A stretch of DNA of 64,000 nucleotides from Diploptera punctata. Lineage: Eukaryota; Arthropoda; Insecta; Blattodea; Blaberidae. A program made the translations under genes and the position numbers. Where the stretch lies: the NCBI GenBank assembly GCA_030220185.1, contig JASPKZ010004954.1, positions 372,001 to 436,000 of the forward strand, written 5' to 3'. Below, in pieces: positions 22,040 through 33,770 of this stretch. How positions within the stretch are numbered: the first letter of the stretch is position 1; the number at the start of each line of letters is the position of its first letter. The notes under the pieces are model-generated. The model was not told where the DNA came from. It was given only the letters and a program-made list of their open reading frames with translations, and ran no database searches.

Positions 22040-22369
22040 TTGATGGACAAGATACGCTGGTTACTTAGTATGATTTGGGAAACAGAAGCTCTTCCAGATG
22101 AATGGAAGGAATCAATTATCGTACCAATTTATAAGAAAGGAGATAAAACTGATTGCAACAACTATAGGGACATCTCATTACTTTCAACTTCGTACAAAAT
22201 TCTAACAAATATATTAGTAAGCAGACTTACTCCCCATATTTATGACATCCTAGGAGATCATCAATGTGCATTTAGAAGAAACAGGTCTACAACAGATCAG
22301 ATTTTTAGTATAAGACAAATTTTAGAAAAGAAAGGGAATATAATGGTACTGTACATGAACTATATGTAG
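22040..22369 (+). pseudogene. LINE-A reverse transcriptase, N-terminal part
   Basis: An open frame of 109 codons containing W-K-E-S-I-I-V-P-I-Y-K-K-G-D, the N-Y-R block and the Q-C-A-F-R-x-N-R-S-T-T-D-Q block, i.e. fingers/palm motifs of a non-LTR RT. The frame is lost where the palm begins. The Y-A-D-D catalytic block is readable near 22635. Confidence 0.75.
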
Positions 22370-22880
22370 ACTTAAAAAAAGCATATGATTCAATTAAGAG
22401 GGAGAAGTTATATAGTATCCTGCTGGAGTTCGGTATTCCTAAAAAGTTAGACTTATACGAATGACACAAAGAGTAGGGTGCGTGTAGGCAAACATTTTCG
22501 GACACTTTTGAAACCCATAATGGGTTGAAGCAAAGAGATGCACTATCTCCTCTACTATTTAATTTTGTACTAGAGCATGCCATCAAATCTCTGGAGGATG
22601 AAGAAGGCCTATAACTTAATGGTATTAATAAGCTGTTAGTTTATGCTGATGATGTAGTATTATTGGCCGATAGCGAGGAGATACTAACGGACAACACGCG
22701 CATACTATTGAGTAACACTAAGAATTTAAGACTGGAAGTAAATATCAATAAAACTAAATAAATGGTCACATGTAGAAATTCATTAACTTATGGAAATGGA
22801 CAGCTAATGACAAATGAGGGAAATTTTGAGGAAGTGGCTGAATTCAAATACCTAGGAAAAATTATCAAAATAGGAATGAG

Positions 22881-23447
22881 ATGCACGAGGAAATTAAACA
22901 TAGGCTCAATTCTGGAAGTGCGTGCTATTATGCATTGCAGAGACTCTTGATGTCCCAACTCATTTCAAAAAACGTTAAACTGAAAATATATAAAACTATT
23001 ATTCTACCAGTTATACTATATGGGTGCGAAACATGGACCCTTACTTTAAGGGAGGAAAGGAGATTACAAGCATATGAGAATAAAGTACTTAGGAAAATTT
23101 TTGGACCAAAGAGAGATGAACAGACAGGTGAATGGAGAAGACTACATAACAATGAAGTACTTGGTCTTTATAAGAAGCCAGATATAATAAGAACAGTTAA
23201 GTCTCGTAGACTGCGATGGGCAGGACATGTTTCACGTATGGGGAATGAAAGAATTGCATGGAAGCTTCTTGTAGGGAAGCCAGAGGGAAAACGCCCAGTT
23301 GGTAGACCAAGAATGAGATGGGAGAATATCATTAACTATGATTTGAGGGAAGTAGAATATACAGGGAATGATTGGAAAGCATTAGCTCAGGATAGGGATG
23401 TATGGAGAGCTTATGTCTGCGCTGCCATGAACCTACGGGTTCGATAG
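22881..23447 (+). pseudogene. LINE-A C-terminal domain, open
   Basis: The longest uninterrupted LINE-A frame here (188 codons). It has ILPVILYGCETWTLTLREE, the ENKVLRKIFGPKRDEQTGEW block, RRLRWAGHVSRMGNERIAW and GRPRMRWENIINYDLREV, and ends with M-N-L-R-V-R. These blocks are shared by many insect LINE proteins. Their biochemical role is not established, though a nucleic-acid-binding role is likely from the basic content. Confidence 0.8.
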
Positions 23448-23475
23448 TGCCAGTGAATAACTAAGTAATAAGAGT

Positions 23476-24007
23476 TAAGAAGAAAAAGTTTCAATGTTCT
23501 TTGATCTTTGTTAACCAATTGGAAGCATATTTATTGTTCAATAAGAGCGGAGCGAATTCCAAGTAACTTGATTATTTGGTTAATTATCATCTAAAGGTTT
23601 ATGCAAGTGAATCTGTAATAATTTGTTTTTAGTGAGTTACGTCGCTTTTGTGCTAGAAGTCGACCAAGTCGAGTAAATCACGGTTCCATTAAGTTTGCGT
23701 AAGCTTCGCAGACCTCCTTTAAGATTATCATATTTATCATCCTTTATATTACCGTACCAACCCCTCCAATTACACACACAGGCCTCCGAGCTACCAACAC
23801 TAATTTCCGTATAATCCACAATGCATTTCTCTTCGTTAGTTATGCTGTTACGGTGTTTATGTCGCTACTACTGTCAAATGATAGCTCATTATGGAAACCT
23901 ACGCTAGATTTTTATATACAATAGTTAATGTATACAATCAAAGTTATCTTTGTATAAGGTATATATATAAGACTGGGATTTCACGCCAATAAGAATGCTA
24001 CTTTTGT
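23476..24007. other. No gene recognised
   Basis: About 530 bp. A 60-codon reverse-strand frame near 23637-23819 has no recognisable motif. Nothing else seen. Confidence 0.4.
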
Positions 24008-24470
24008 CTCATCATCATCATCTTGAACTTCACGGATTAGGTCTTCGCCTGTTCCGATCTCACATCTGTTCAGCCCAGTGCTTTCTTGGTCTTCCTTTCG
24101 ATCTTCGTCCTGCAGGATTATACATCAGTGCCATCTTTATTATCATATCCTCTGTCATTCTTTGCAGATATTCATTCAATTGTCCCTGTGTTCTTCTATT
24201 TGCTGAATAAGTGTTTGTACTTTTAGTTCTTCTCTAATATTCTCATTTCTAATATGTTCTTCTCTTGTACAACCTTTCGCTGCCCGCAAGAATCTCATTT
24301 CCGCTGCCTGAATTTTACCTTTTTTTTCCCTTCAGGGCCCAGGCCTCAAGTCTCATATTGTAAAATTAATTTTCTTTTAAGTTTTAAAACATTAAATTTA
24401 TCCTTACAATTTATAATTATTTTATTTAACAATGTTCTTTAACAGCTAAGTCCATTAGAATCAAAATTGA
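24008..24470 (-). mobile_element. LINE 3' fragment, ATG-repeat tail
   Basis: On the minus strand coding-like blocks of a LINE C-terminus can be followed (E-M-R-F-L-R-A-A-K-G-C-T-R-E near 24270, then N-I-R-E-E-L-K near 24230). It ends in a (GAT)n tail at about 24008-24022. Related to LINE-C/LINE-D by motif order. Heavily mutated. Confidence 0.6.
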
Positions 24471-25849
24471 AATCTGATTCTGGAAGAGGAGACGCATTTT
24501 GACCATAAGTTTATTTTTGAGACTTGAAGTTCTTTTACTAACCGCAAATTTACGACAAGGTGTCACACAACTTTAGTTTGCCTTCCTAAACAGCATAACC
24601 TCATGAATTTTATTCACTGAAAAAATAAATTGACCCCGGTCTTGTATGAACCTGTATACCATAGATTCAGAGACTATCATTTTACCATTACTGCACCAGA
24701 ACCCGTTAAAGTTACTTCTGACATCGAGATTTTTTCATATTAGAACGATATTTTAGCTTCTTTCTGTTTTGGATTTATTTTTGTCCAATGACTGGTCAAT
24801 TTCCCTTTACGACATTTCTGGGATTCTTTCTTTTAATCTAATTCGGAATTTGGGGTACCTGGAAGGCGAATTAAGTTTATCCCGACGATATGTTGGGTGA
24901 TAAATCATAATGAAGCACCAGGAGAATCCTTAACCTTAAACTTAATCCAAATTGGGGACCACAGGATTTATTCGCTTTAAGGAGACATCTCTCTGGTCTG
25001 AGCGTGAATCGAATCCGGGAACAGAAGTTCTGACCACTAGAAAGCTTTTCTTACGTTTTATGTTATGTAGTTTCGTGTTTCACCATAATTTGATGTAGAA
25101 TGTACGGAGTGTAAACACATTGGACTCAGGAAATATATCTGGTTCTAGAGAGATTACAAGAAATAATTGACAAACGCAATTTAGAACAATATATGAGGAA
25201 TCAATTGTTAAACGTGTTTAAGTTCGATGCTCACAATACCACACTAAAAAAATATATCAAATTGTATGTGACGGTTTCGGACCTTAATTAAAGGATTGGA
25301 TAAAACTTAACTAAGGAATAATAACATATTAATAAATTTTACTTTTACATAGTATTGAAAATTCCTAAAAATATGAATATTTATTTAAAATCTAAATTTT
25401 GAAAATAAGATTGATTAGTTGTTAATAACTGGATTCAATCCAACCCTTAATTATGGGCTGAAGCCGTATCATCCACCATATACCCATATTTAATTTTCAT
25501 ACTGAAATATGAGTTTCAAAAAAAATATAATTCTGATTTTTTATGAAACCCTGGATTCCTCATCTTAAATTTCTTGTATGCAATTTCTATATAAGCAGGT
25601 AAATTACTTCGGTTTAATTAATTTGCACCCCCATGTAATAGACATTTTGTGAACATTTAAATTAAAATTTTCCTTAGAAGTTTCACTGTTTTGTGATTAA
25701 TAACTCTGATATTGCAATTTGGCAATTTTTTTCTCGTTATTCCAGTTTATTTGCTAGAGTTGTCAAATTAATTTTGAATTCTGGATATAAAACCAAATTA
25801 AAAGTTGCAAAGATGGGATATTTCGCCCCCTTTAAGATCTAAAGAGTTA
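24471..25849. other. No gene; two tRNA-like SINE scraps
   Basis: AT-rich DNA. Positions 24618-24715 (minus strand) resemble a decayed SINE-A head. Positions 24985-25050 (minus strand) retain a B box (cggattcgattcacgc) and 'ctagtggtcagaac'. Nothing else is recognisable in about 1.4 kb. Confidence 0.45.
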
Positions 25850-26130
25850 GGGTAAAAAGAGAAATGCTGATATTCGTGAAAGACTAAAGGTTCAAAATAC
25901 AGTAGAAGATACAAGCATAACAAAAGAATGGTTAAATCAACTCCACAGAATACATTTAAATAGTTTGCCAAAGAAGGTATTCTAGTATCAACCTAAGGAA
26001 AACAGAGACAGGGGAAGACCTAAACTACACTCGAGAAATCAAGAATATGTTGAGATATAAGAACAGACTCAACTTGGCCTATACCTAAAATCTTCACGTT
26101 GATGGAGAATACATTAATCTTATATAAATA
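25850..26130 (+). mobile_element. LINE relic
   Basis: Conceptual plus-strand translation gives NADIRERLKVQNTVEDTS, EWLNQLHRIHLNSLPKKVF and DRGRPKLHS in order, matching the end of a LINE C-terminal domain. Stops are present and no RT is attached. The tail is unclear. Confidence 0.6.
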
Positions 26131-26906
26131 TAGGGTGACACAAAATCTTCGGAGAAAATTTGAGATATGTTTGCTGCGCTTTTTTTATATAATGAATAAA
26201 CTAGTCTAAGGTGACTTAATATCGAGAAATTGCGTTCCTTTTATTCTTAAAGAATGAACTCATTTGTGAATCTCCTGAGATGCTATAATGCTTTCCAGTA
26301 TGTTCGGATTTATTTTATCTTTAATGAAAACTGCTTCCACGTGAAAAACATTATATGTCACATAATAAACATTATTACACACGTCTTACAACATTGCAAT
26401 TTTTTAACTCTTAAATTGGCGAAATAATATTTCTCATGCAAGTTATTTTCAGAATATTCGCAATGAAAACAAAAAAAAGTATAACTACTAGTTATTACTG
26501 TGTTAAAGAAGCAGATGATGATACATAAGTTATCGAAAGGCCTCCTATAAAACAACACTGCAAATTATTGAGGACGACTGAGATATCAGGTACTATTTTA
26601 CAATTATTAAAACTTTAATACAGTAACCTCAACGGAGTTTCGTAATGTATTTTAAAAATCTAGTTATTACTGTAAATAAATTTAAGTACTTTGTATCTGT
26701 TCGTTTTTCTATTGTTTTATTAAACATATTAAATAAATTAAACCATTGTATGTTATACATTGCCTATTTTATGGTACAAAACTAAAGCAAACTACCAAAT
26801 TGTTAAAGTTCACAACTTTATTTGTTACCTAACAAATAGTAACCTAAAACCAGATACTAATTCTGAGTCACCTTCAGCAAAGTCAAAAAGAGTCCAATTA
26901 GTTATA
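26131..26906. other. No gene seen
   Basis: AT-rich DNA of about 0.8 kb up to the TA target of the Tc1 element. A 66-codon reverse-strand frame at 26358-26558 has no recognised motif. Confidence 0.4.
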
Positions 26907-28415
26907 CACTGCTCAAAAAATCAGGGGATACTGTAGAATAACCTATTAAGACTATGTTTTTTGGAATAGTATTAGATGCAATCACTTTCTATTACTCCAA
27001 GATAATGTAAATAAGAGTTTGAAGTTGTTACGTAACCTCGGTACCACACCAGAGGGCAGTGTCTGTACTGTTGATGTGAAAGGGTGGTGTGGGGGTGAAT
27101 GTTTTGTTGCTGTTTTTAAATCCAGTCCAGTTTTCAGTTAGTGAATGACTTGCCTTAGGGACAGTGATGCCTCGACAACGTGATTTACCTGAACCAATGG
27201 CTTTGAAGGGTCATAGGAAGGATGGAAGCTGGACAGACACAACAAGAGGTGGTACAAGCCATTGGGGTGTCTCAAAGCGTGATGTCCAGTCTTTGGAATC
27301 ATTTTCAAAGAACATACTGTTCACAGAAGAGCCAGACAAGGTCGACCAAGGGCAACAACAGCAAGGGATGACCGTTACCTCTTGTTAACAGCCCGTCGGA
27401 ATAGACAGCAGAATGCAACTCAACTGCGAAATACACTTCAAACAGCAACAGGACGCAGGGTGTCAACTCAAACTGTCCCTAATCGACTGCATGGAAGTGG
27501 TCTCTATACCCGTAGGCCCATGGTGTGTACCAGGTTAACTCCACAACACCGTAGAGATCGCAGAAACTGGGCGGAGGAACATCGTGGGTGGAGGCATGCT
27601 GAATGGAGATCAGTTCTTTTTTCTGATGAGTCGCGATTCAACATGGAATGTAATAGTTGGGGTGTATTCATCAGGAGAGAAAAAGGGACACGAAACAATC
27701 CAGCTTTTGTACGTGAAAGATCCCCATATGGTGGCGGTGGATTGATGGTGTGGGCAGGAGTCAGTAGTGGTGGACGTACGGACCTCTACGTTATCCAAGG
27801 TGGTACTTTGACTGCGGTAAAGTATAGAGATGAGATTCTCCGACCTTTTGTCGTGCCTTATGCTGATGTCATAGGTGATTCTTTTCTTTTTATGGACGAT
27901 AATGCACAACCCCACAGAGCTGGCTTGGTGGACGACATGCTGGAAGTGGAGGGTATCGAGCGTATGCAATGGCCAGCTTCCTCCCCGGACTTAAATCCGA
28001 TTGAGCATGTGTGGGATGCATTAGGCAGGTGCATTGCAGGCAGACCAGCACCTCCCACAACTGTTCCAGAGCTGCACATTGCTCTTATGGAAGAGTGGCC
28101 ACGTATCCCCCAAGAACTCATTGCTAACCTCATTGCATCAATGCCATACAGGTGTGAGGCAGTGCTGGCCGTTCGAGGAGACCATACACCATACTAAAGA
28201 AACATTTTCACCCATGTTAATGTTGCTTTGTTTGTTTGCCATATTCCTAATCAGGATCTCTTTGACATCTGGTGTGGTACAGAGGTTACGTAATGACTTC
28301 AAATTCTTGTTGACATTCTTTTGGAGTAATAGAAAATGATTGCATCTAATACTGTTCCTAAAAACATAGTCTTAATAGGTTATTCTACAATATCCCCTAA
28401 TTTTTTTGAGCAGTG
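26907..28415 (+). mobile_element. Tc1-like transposon, full length
   Basis: A 1,509-bp element between TA dinucleotides (26905-26906, 28416-28417). Inverted repeats of about 155 bp (26907-27063 and about 28262-28415) both start cactgctcaaaaaa and keep high similarity to 'taccacaccaga'. One transposase gene fills the centre. It is by structure the best-preserved DNA transposon in the window, but its transposase N-terminus has frameshifts. The intact termini could still be mobilised by a related active enzyme. Confidence 0.88.
27164..28197 (+). pseudogene. Tc1-family transposase (DD34E), N-terminal frameshifts
   Basis: The long open part, 27382-28197 (271 codons), holds the whole catalytic domain: D82 in LFSDESRF, D173 in MDDNAQPHR and E208 in SPDLNPIEHVWD, with exactly 34 residues between the last two, so DD34E. 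The preceding 27164-27388 begins with the plausible start M-P-R-Q-R-D-L-P-E, but the paired helix-turn-helix domain is spread over other frames: one shift near 27205, another near 27370. The normal length would be about 340 residues. The enzyme would cut at the element ends and insert at TA. The DNA-binding half is broken, so activity is unlikely unless the two shifts are sequence errors. Confidence 0.87.
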
Positions 28416-28599
28416 TAGGTCTAATGTAAATATACAAGTAATAAATGCAAACATATATAACATAAATACAAATATATAAATAACCGAGAAATTGTTACGT
28501 ACAATATCCAAATATGCAAGGAAATAAATTTATAGTAGAAAAACTAATTTAAGAAAGGCAGAGCACATACTGGATATAATATTAACATGTATGGTAAAA

Positions 28600-28695
28600 G
28601 GTACGGCGCAGTAGCCTGGCAGTTTAAGGCATAATACTTGGTAAAAAAGCTACGGGACTTGCGCTGATTCGATTCCCCATCATGAAGAATTTAGG
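28600..28695 (+). mobile_element. SINE-X head fragment
   Basis: Carries a tRNA-like start (gtagcctggcagtttaaggc), the shared 'acgggacttgcgctg' block also found in 10609-10946 (minus) and a better preserved B box (gattcgattcccc). The 3' part is missing. Confidence 0.55.
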
Positions 28696-28714
28696 TAGCT
28701 ACAATTACATTACA

Positions 28715-29415
28715 GGGACTCTTGACGTCCCAACTTCTTTAAAAAATTGTTAAACTGAGAAAAAATATATTTTTTTAAATGCAATAGCAAGTAACATTAA
28801 GAGGTTTGTTTAATAATTAAAAAAAATTGTCTGTTCATTCTTACCTCTTAGAGTTATTTTTGTCGAACATATGTTTCAGAGCTTCTTAGCTCCATTGTCA
28901 AAAACAACTCTAAGAGGTAAAAATGAACAGACAAAATGTTTTAATTATAGGCCTCTATAAAACTATTATTCTACCAGTTATATAACATGGATGTGAAATA
29001 TGGGAGGAAAGGAGATTACGAGTATTTGAGAATAAAATTTTTATGAAAATTTTTGGACCAAAGAGAGATGAACAGACAGGTGAATGGAGAAGACTACATA
29101 AGTGAACTACATGGTCTTTATAAGAAGCCAGATAAAAAAGAACAGTTAAGAATCATAGATTGCGATGGGCAGGACATGTGACACGAATGGGGAATGAAAG
29201 ACGTGTATGGAAGCTTCTTGTAGGAAAACCAGAGGGAAAAAACCCAGTTGGTAAATCAAGAATTAGGTGAGAGAATAACATTAACTATGATTTGAGGGAA
29301 TTATATTATATAGGGAATGACTGGAAAACATTAGCTCAGGATAGGAATGTATGGAGAGCTTATGTCCACACGGCCATGGACCTACGGGTTTGATAGTACC
29401 AGTGAGTTAATTGAC
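28715..29415 (+). mobile_element. LINE-A 3' fragment, interrupted
   Basis: Matches 22940-23460 of the fuller copy. It starts near 'actcttgacgtccc', is split by 28770-28955, resumes at 'ataaaactattattctacc' and ends with 'ccagtgagttaa'. Frames are broken throughout. Confidence 0.8.
28813..28948. mobile_element. Fold-back MITE inserted in LINE-A
   Basis: Two arms of about 50 bp, 28813-28862 and 28899-28948, are near-perfect inverted repeats (tgtctgttcatt / aatgaacagaca and cctcttagagtt / aactctaagagg are the cores) around a 36-nt loop. It interrupts LINE-A sequence cleanly, so it inserted after the LINE. The family is not recognised. The target duplication is unclear. Confidence 0.7.
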
Positions 29416-30034
29416 TTACAATAAGCACCAGCTTCAGGTTGAGAAAAGCAGTTATAACGGCTGAGAGTTCCGACGTGATGACCACATGCCACCTTTAAAC
29501 GGGCTGGGCCTCTATGATTAATACACGTTGATTTGAATCCAGCAGATGTCTGGTAGTATAATTACTTCCTAGGCTCGTCGAGTCATGGCTTTTTATATGA
29601 GGGGAGATTTATATTTATTCTTATTTGTTAAACACTGTACTGTACTGCACTCTTGAACAGTGTATATTTACCGCACTCTAAACTGGAGGGTCCGTGACGT
29701 CATTGGTGTACTTGAGGAAACAAGAGACGAATCGGTACTACTAGACATTTCAAATATGAATTTGCACTTATAGGTGGTTCTAATGTAAACTAAATTTATA
29801 ACTAACTGCGACATTATCACGTGTATCATACGACAGAAACGATCTGAACACTTATACACACATCGGAGATGTTTTCTTTCAGATCTATACTAGGGGTTAG
29901 AATGTAGAATGCGAGCTATAAGACGACAACTAAGTAATGGTCCCCACCGAGGAGGGATGTTTGATTATCCACATCACTGAATTAGTTAGAGTAGTATCCT
30001 ATTTAATGACGCTCATTAACAACTTAGATATAAT
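29416..30034. other. No gene seen
   Basis: About 600 bp. A 63-codon reverse frame at 29668-29859 has no recognised motif. No repeats were recognised. Confidence 0.4.
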
Positions 30035-30225
30035 TCAATAGTGAGAAGTACTGTTACATATGGAGCTGAAGTTTGGAAATTCAACAATAACTTGATGTTG
30101 ATGGAAATGGATTTCATAAGGAGAGCAGCAAGATGTTCAAGATTAGAAAAAATAAGAAATACTGCCGTACGAGAAAAAAATAATATTACATATTCAATAG
30201 AGATTATCTACCTGTTTCTTATGAA
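30035..30225 (+). mobile_element. LINE-D fragment
   Basis: Short sister of 13971-14490, with the same coding order: TYGAEVWKFNN, MEMDFIRRAARCSR, then a K-I-R-N-T-A-V-R-E block, open for 62 codons from 30041. Truncated at both ends. Confidence 0.7.
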
Positions 30226-30295
30226 CTAAATAACTACATAAGTGAAATTATCGTTATTATAATAATATTCCTAATTTACTTACTACTGGTCAACT

Positions 30296-30900
30296 TTGTA
30301 ATGACTATTTAACTCATGCCCCAAATGGGGATCAATGACCAATCATGTTACAATGATTTTTTATTTACAACCAATCACAGTCGTGTTTCACCTCGATCTT
30401 TATCGATTTCTCTTTATCAGCTCCTGCTTTTGTGATAAAGAAAGCTCCTCCTTTGTAATGTTCTGAACAAGTCAAAGCATTATTTTTCTCCAACAAATAC
30501 ATTGAATGTAGCAAATGAAAAGATACCTTGATTTTACTGAGTTGTTTACTAAAAAAAATAAATGAATAGCCCGTAATGTTGATTATGATATATAGTTTGG
30601 TGTGTTTCATTATTTCTCCACTTGGGTGCACACTTACAATATTGCGATCTTATTTAGCAATAAATAATATGATCAAGGTGCAGTGAATGAACATAACGTC
30701 ATTTCTGATTTGTTTTCAAACATCGCCGTTTACATTAAATATATAAATATTTTAAAATAACTATAGTTAAACAATGATTTGTGAGTAAACAGCTTAATTT
30801 TATTCGTTAAATAGTCCTAACAAATGCCACTCTTGATTTCCAAATTCTCTAGATAAATTCACTCCTCACTAATTTGGAAATCACTCGTGGCATTAGTTAT
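30296..30900. repeat. Unclassified dispersed repeat R, copy 1
   Basis: Shares its whole length with 45278-45960 at roughly 80-85% by eye, starting near 'aactcatgccccaaatgg' and ending near 'tcactcgtggcatta'. The right end forms a palindrome (atgccactc...gatttccaaat against atttggaaatcactcgtggc). No coding motif was found. It is probably a non-autonomous DNA element. Repeat R matches none of the other families in the window. Confidence 0.75.
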
Positions 30901-31376
30901 GATAATTAACGTCAGTTGCGAATTAAAATTGAGCATCGTAAGCTTGATGAAGTACAGTTCATACAAGTGTAATGTCTCCATCTTGTAATACAAGTCCACT
31001 TGTAGCTTATGATGCAGTAAAACTTCATGATAGTGATGCTCCAGACCTTCCACACGTCCCCTCAAGCAAGCTTAAGGTTATTCTTAGAAGGGGATCTCCG
31101 AGAACATCCCACTCATCTCTTGGAAACAAATCGAATATTCCCGGAAAGGGATCTGTATCTTCATTATGTGGCATTAGTCGGTGTACGTTCTTCACGTATT
31201 GTATAAGGAAATGTGTAATTTCACCGAAGTACGTCAATTTAGTATATGAGAACATAACTCTAAATTCAAAACTAAGTCAACCTATGTGAAGATGAACGTA
31301 AAGACACAATCACTTACACCAATAAATTTATAATAAGATTAGCTCTAGCGATGGCAGTAAATATATCATAGACCAA
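30901..31376. other. No gene recognised
   Basis: Two small antisense open stretches overlap here (30972-31289 plus, 31025-31255 minus). Neither shows a known motif and both are likely chance. Confidence 0.4.
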
Positions 31377-31665
31377 CAACTAACTCACTGGCATTATCGA
31401 ACCCATAAGTTCATGGCCGCGCGGATATATGCTCTCTATACATACCTATCCTGAGCTAATATTTTCCAATCATTCTCTGTATATTCTACTTCCCTCAAAT
31501 CATGGTTAATGCTATTCTCCCACCTCATTCTTGACCTATCAACTATGCGTTTTCCTCTGGTTTTCCTAAGAACCTTCCATGTCCCTCTTTCATTCCCTAT
31601 TCGTGCCACATGTCCTGCCCATCGCAGTCTACTAGACTTAACTCTTATTTAATCTGGTTTCCTAT

Positions 31666-32205
31666 AGTAGTAGTAGTAGGACTTTATTAGACAAAAAGTA
31701 AGATATTTACAATATTATTTACAAATATGGGTCGCACGGGCAGTAAGCCGTACGTGCTGTTGACAGTCCGTTACAATAAAGTAATAATTGGTACTAGTGT
31801 AAAGAAAAATAAACAACAAAAACAGCAATAACATTACAATTACATAAAGAAAACACAATAATAATATTACAATTAAATAATAACACAATAGCATTATACA
31901 CTAAAAACATTAACATTACAATTACATAAAGAAAACACAATAATATTACAATTAAGTAATAATACAATAGCAATAACATTACAATTACATAAAGAAAAAA
32001 CAATAATAATATTACAATTAAATAATAACACAATAGCATTATACACTAAAAACATTAACATTACAATTACATAAAGAAAACACAATAATATTAGCATTAT
32101 TACATAAAGAAAACACATTAATATTACAATTAAATAATAACACAACAGCATTATACACTAATTAATTTATATATAATTGTTAATAATTAATGGTATTGCA
32201 TTTTG
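31666..32205 (-). mobile_element. Foreign LINE 3' end inserted in LINE-A
   Basis: On the minus strand this ends in a (CTA)n tail (31667-31680), preceded by 'cctactactac' and a 3'-UTR-like piece with 'gcacgtacggcttactgccc'. Most of it is an AT-rich tandem array (31795-32165). It splits the LINE-A copy between its C-terminal blocks, so it is younger. No coding was seen. Confidence 0.6.
31795..32165. repeat. AT-rich tandem array, ~146-bp higher-order unit
   Basis: The phrase attacataaagaaaa recurs at about 31840, 31923, 31986, 32069 and 32100. Spacings of ~83 and ~63 alternate, giving a ~146-bp compound period. Reverse-strand Leu/Val/Tyr-rich reading frames over it are by-products. Confidence 0.8.
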
Positions 32206-33434
32206 ATAACAAAGATCATGCAGCTCACTGTTATGTAATATTTTCCATTCGCTTGTTTTGTTTATCTCTCTTTGCTGCAAAAAAAAATCCTAAAACTTTA
32301 TTCTCAAATGCTGACAATATTTTATCCTCCCTTAAAGCAAGAGTTCATGTTTTGTATCCATATAACATAACTGGAAAAATAACAGTTGTATATATTTTCA
32401 GTTTAACTTTTTTGACAGAAGTGGGACAAGAGTCCTTATAATAGGCCTATATAATAGCATGGATTTCCAGAAATGAGCCTAAATTATATTCAATTTCATT
32501 ATGCATTTTATTCCTATTTGTGATTGTTGTTCCTGGGTATTTGAATTCAACCACTTTTTTTAATATCCCTCATTATCATTAACTGTCCATTTGCATTAAA
32601 AATATGTATGAACATATATTTAGTTTCATTGATATTTATTTCCAGTCCCAATTTATTAGTGTAACTCGATACAATGTGCATATTTGTCCCTATTATCTCC
32701 TCTCTACCGCCTAATAATACTACATCATCAGCAGCATAAACTTACTGACATCATTGAGTTGTAGACCGCCTCTAGCCTCTAAAGATTTGCTGACAAGTTC
32801 TACTACAAAATTGAATAGTGGAGGAAATAGTGTATCTCCTTGCATTAACTCGATGTAAATTGCAAAAGTTTGCCCATGCTGACCATAATATTTGTCCCAT
32901 TTAGACATATTTCTAAAATCTAACTACCTTTTCAGGAATTCTGATTTTCAGTAGGATACTATATAACTTTTCCACTTAATCTAGTTGTATGCCTTTCTGA
33001 AGTCTACATATAGTTGATGAACTATGCCATTATATTCACATTTATTTTCTAAAATCTATCTTATACTAAAAATCTGTCATAGATACATTTCCTCTAAGTC
33101 CATATTGGTAACCTCCTATTATGTCACCAATATAAGAGAGTATCTCTGGATACTAATATATATGTAAGAATTTTGTACGAAGTCGAAAATAATGAGATCC
33201 TCTGCAGTTGTTGCAAACAGTTTTATCTAATTTCTTATAGATTTATACGATAATCGATTCTTTCCATTCATTTGGAAGAGTCTCTTTTTCCCAAATCATA
33301 ACAAGCAATCATCATATCTTCATAATTTTTTCTCCCCCTGATCAGATCAATTTCTGTTGGGATCACATCTGAACCTGATGCTTTATAAGTATTCAATTTT
33401 TATATCGCCATTTCAACCTTAAATGTACTTAATT

Positions 33435-33770
33435 ATCGGTCGCGGTGGACTAGTGGTTATGCTCCTTGCCTCTGGTCCCGAGAGTCGCGGGTTCAAACCC
33501 GACCGGGGTCAATGGATTTTTTAGGATGGAAAAATCTAAAGATTTCAGGCTCGTAAAATATCCTTAAGACTGAATGAAAAGGCCTCTAAGCAAAATTTAC
33601 CAAATTTTCCCGTCCTAGTACTATATGTCAGTATTAGGCGGAACGCTGACCAGGGACCAATCAAATGACATCTGTACGAAAACAAGTGTAACAAAATTAG
33701 TGTGGTTCAAATTCTTCCCTGTAGGGGGAGAGAGCCTAAATCTCTCTTAAGGAAAACATGGGCTTACAAG
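33435..33770 (+). mobile_element. SINE-A, complete, with 12-bp target duplication
   Basis: Begins atcggtcgcggtggac and ends catgggcttacaag. A box (gtggactagtggttatgct) and B box (gggttcaaacccga) are intact. The flanking duplication atgtacttaatt at 33423-33434 and 33771-33782 is perfect and lies within LINE-A sequence, which fixes both element ends. At 336 bp it is shorter than the 403-bp copy at 9584, owing to an internal deletion around the 'agatttcaggctcg' region. Confidence 0.9.

Larger units (their letters stand above)
20283..23475 (+). mobile_element. LINE-A, near-complete RTE-like element
   Basis: The most complete copy of the commonest LINE in the window (~3.2 kb). Order: 5' UTR 20283-20550; an APE-type endonuclease with TWNVRTS near 20558, LQDVRWPG near 20640, LGDFNAKVG near 20945 and SDHHLV near 21235; reverse transcriptase with NYRDISLLSTSYKIL near 22155 and the catalytic V-Y-A-D-D-V-V-L-L-A-D-S near 22635; and a long C-terminal domain. 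It ends in the family phrase 'gccagtga' and a short A/T tail. Single polyprotein layout, short 3' UTR and a tetranucleotide tail fit the RTE/BovB group. Frameshifts between 21300 and 22040 and around 22370-22880 inactivate it. Confidence 0.85.

Noticed and set aside
30972..31289. Sense/antisense frame pair as an overlapping gene
   Set aside because: Both strands are open only because of local composition. No motif on either.
31794..32151. Two overlapping reverse-strand Leu/Val/Tyr-rich frames
   Set aside because: They translate the AT-rich tandem array. No start context, and composition is dictated by the repeat.
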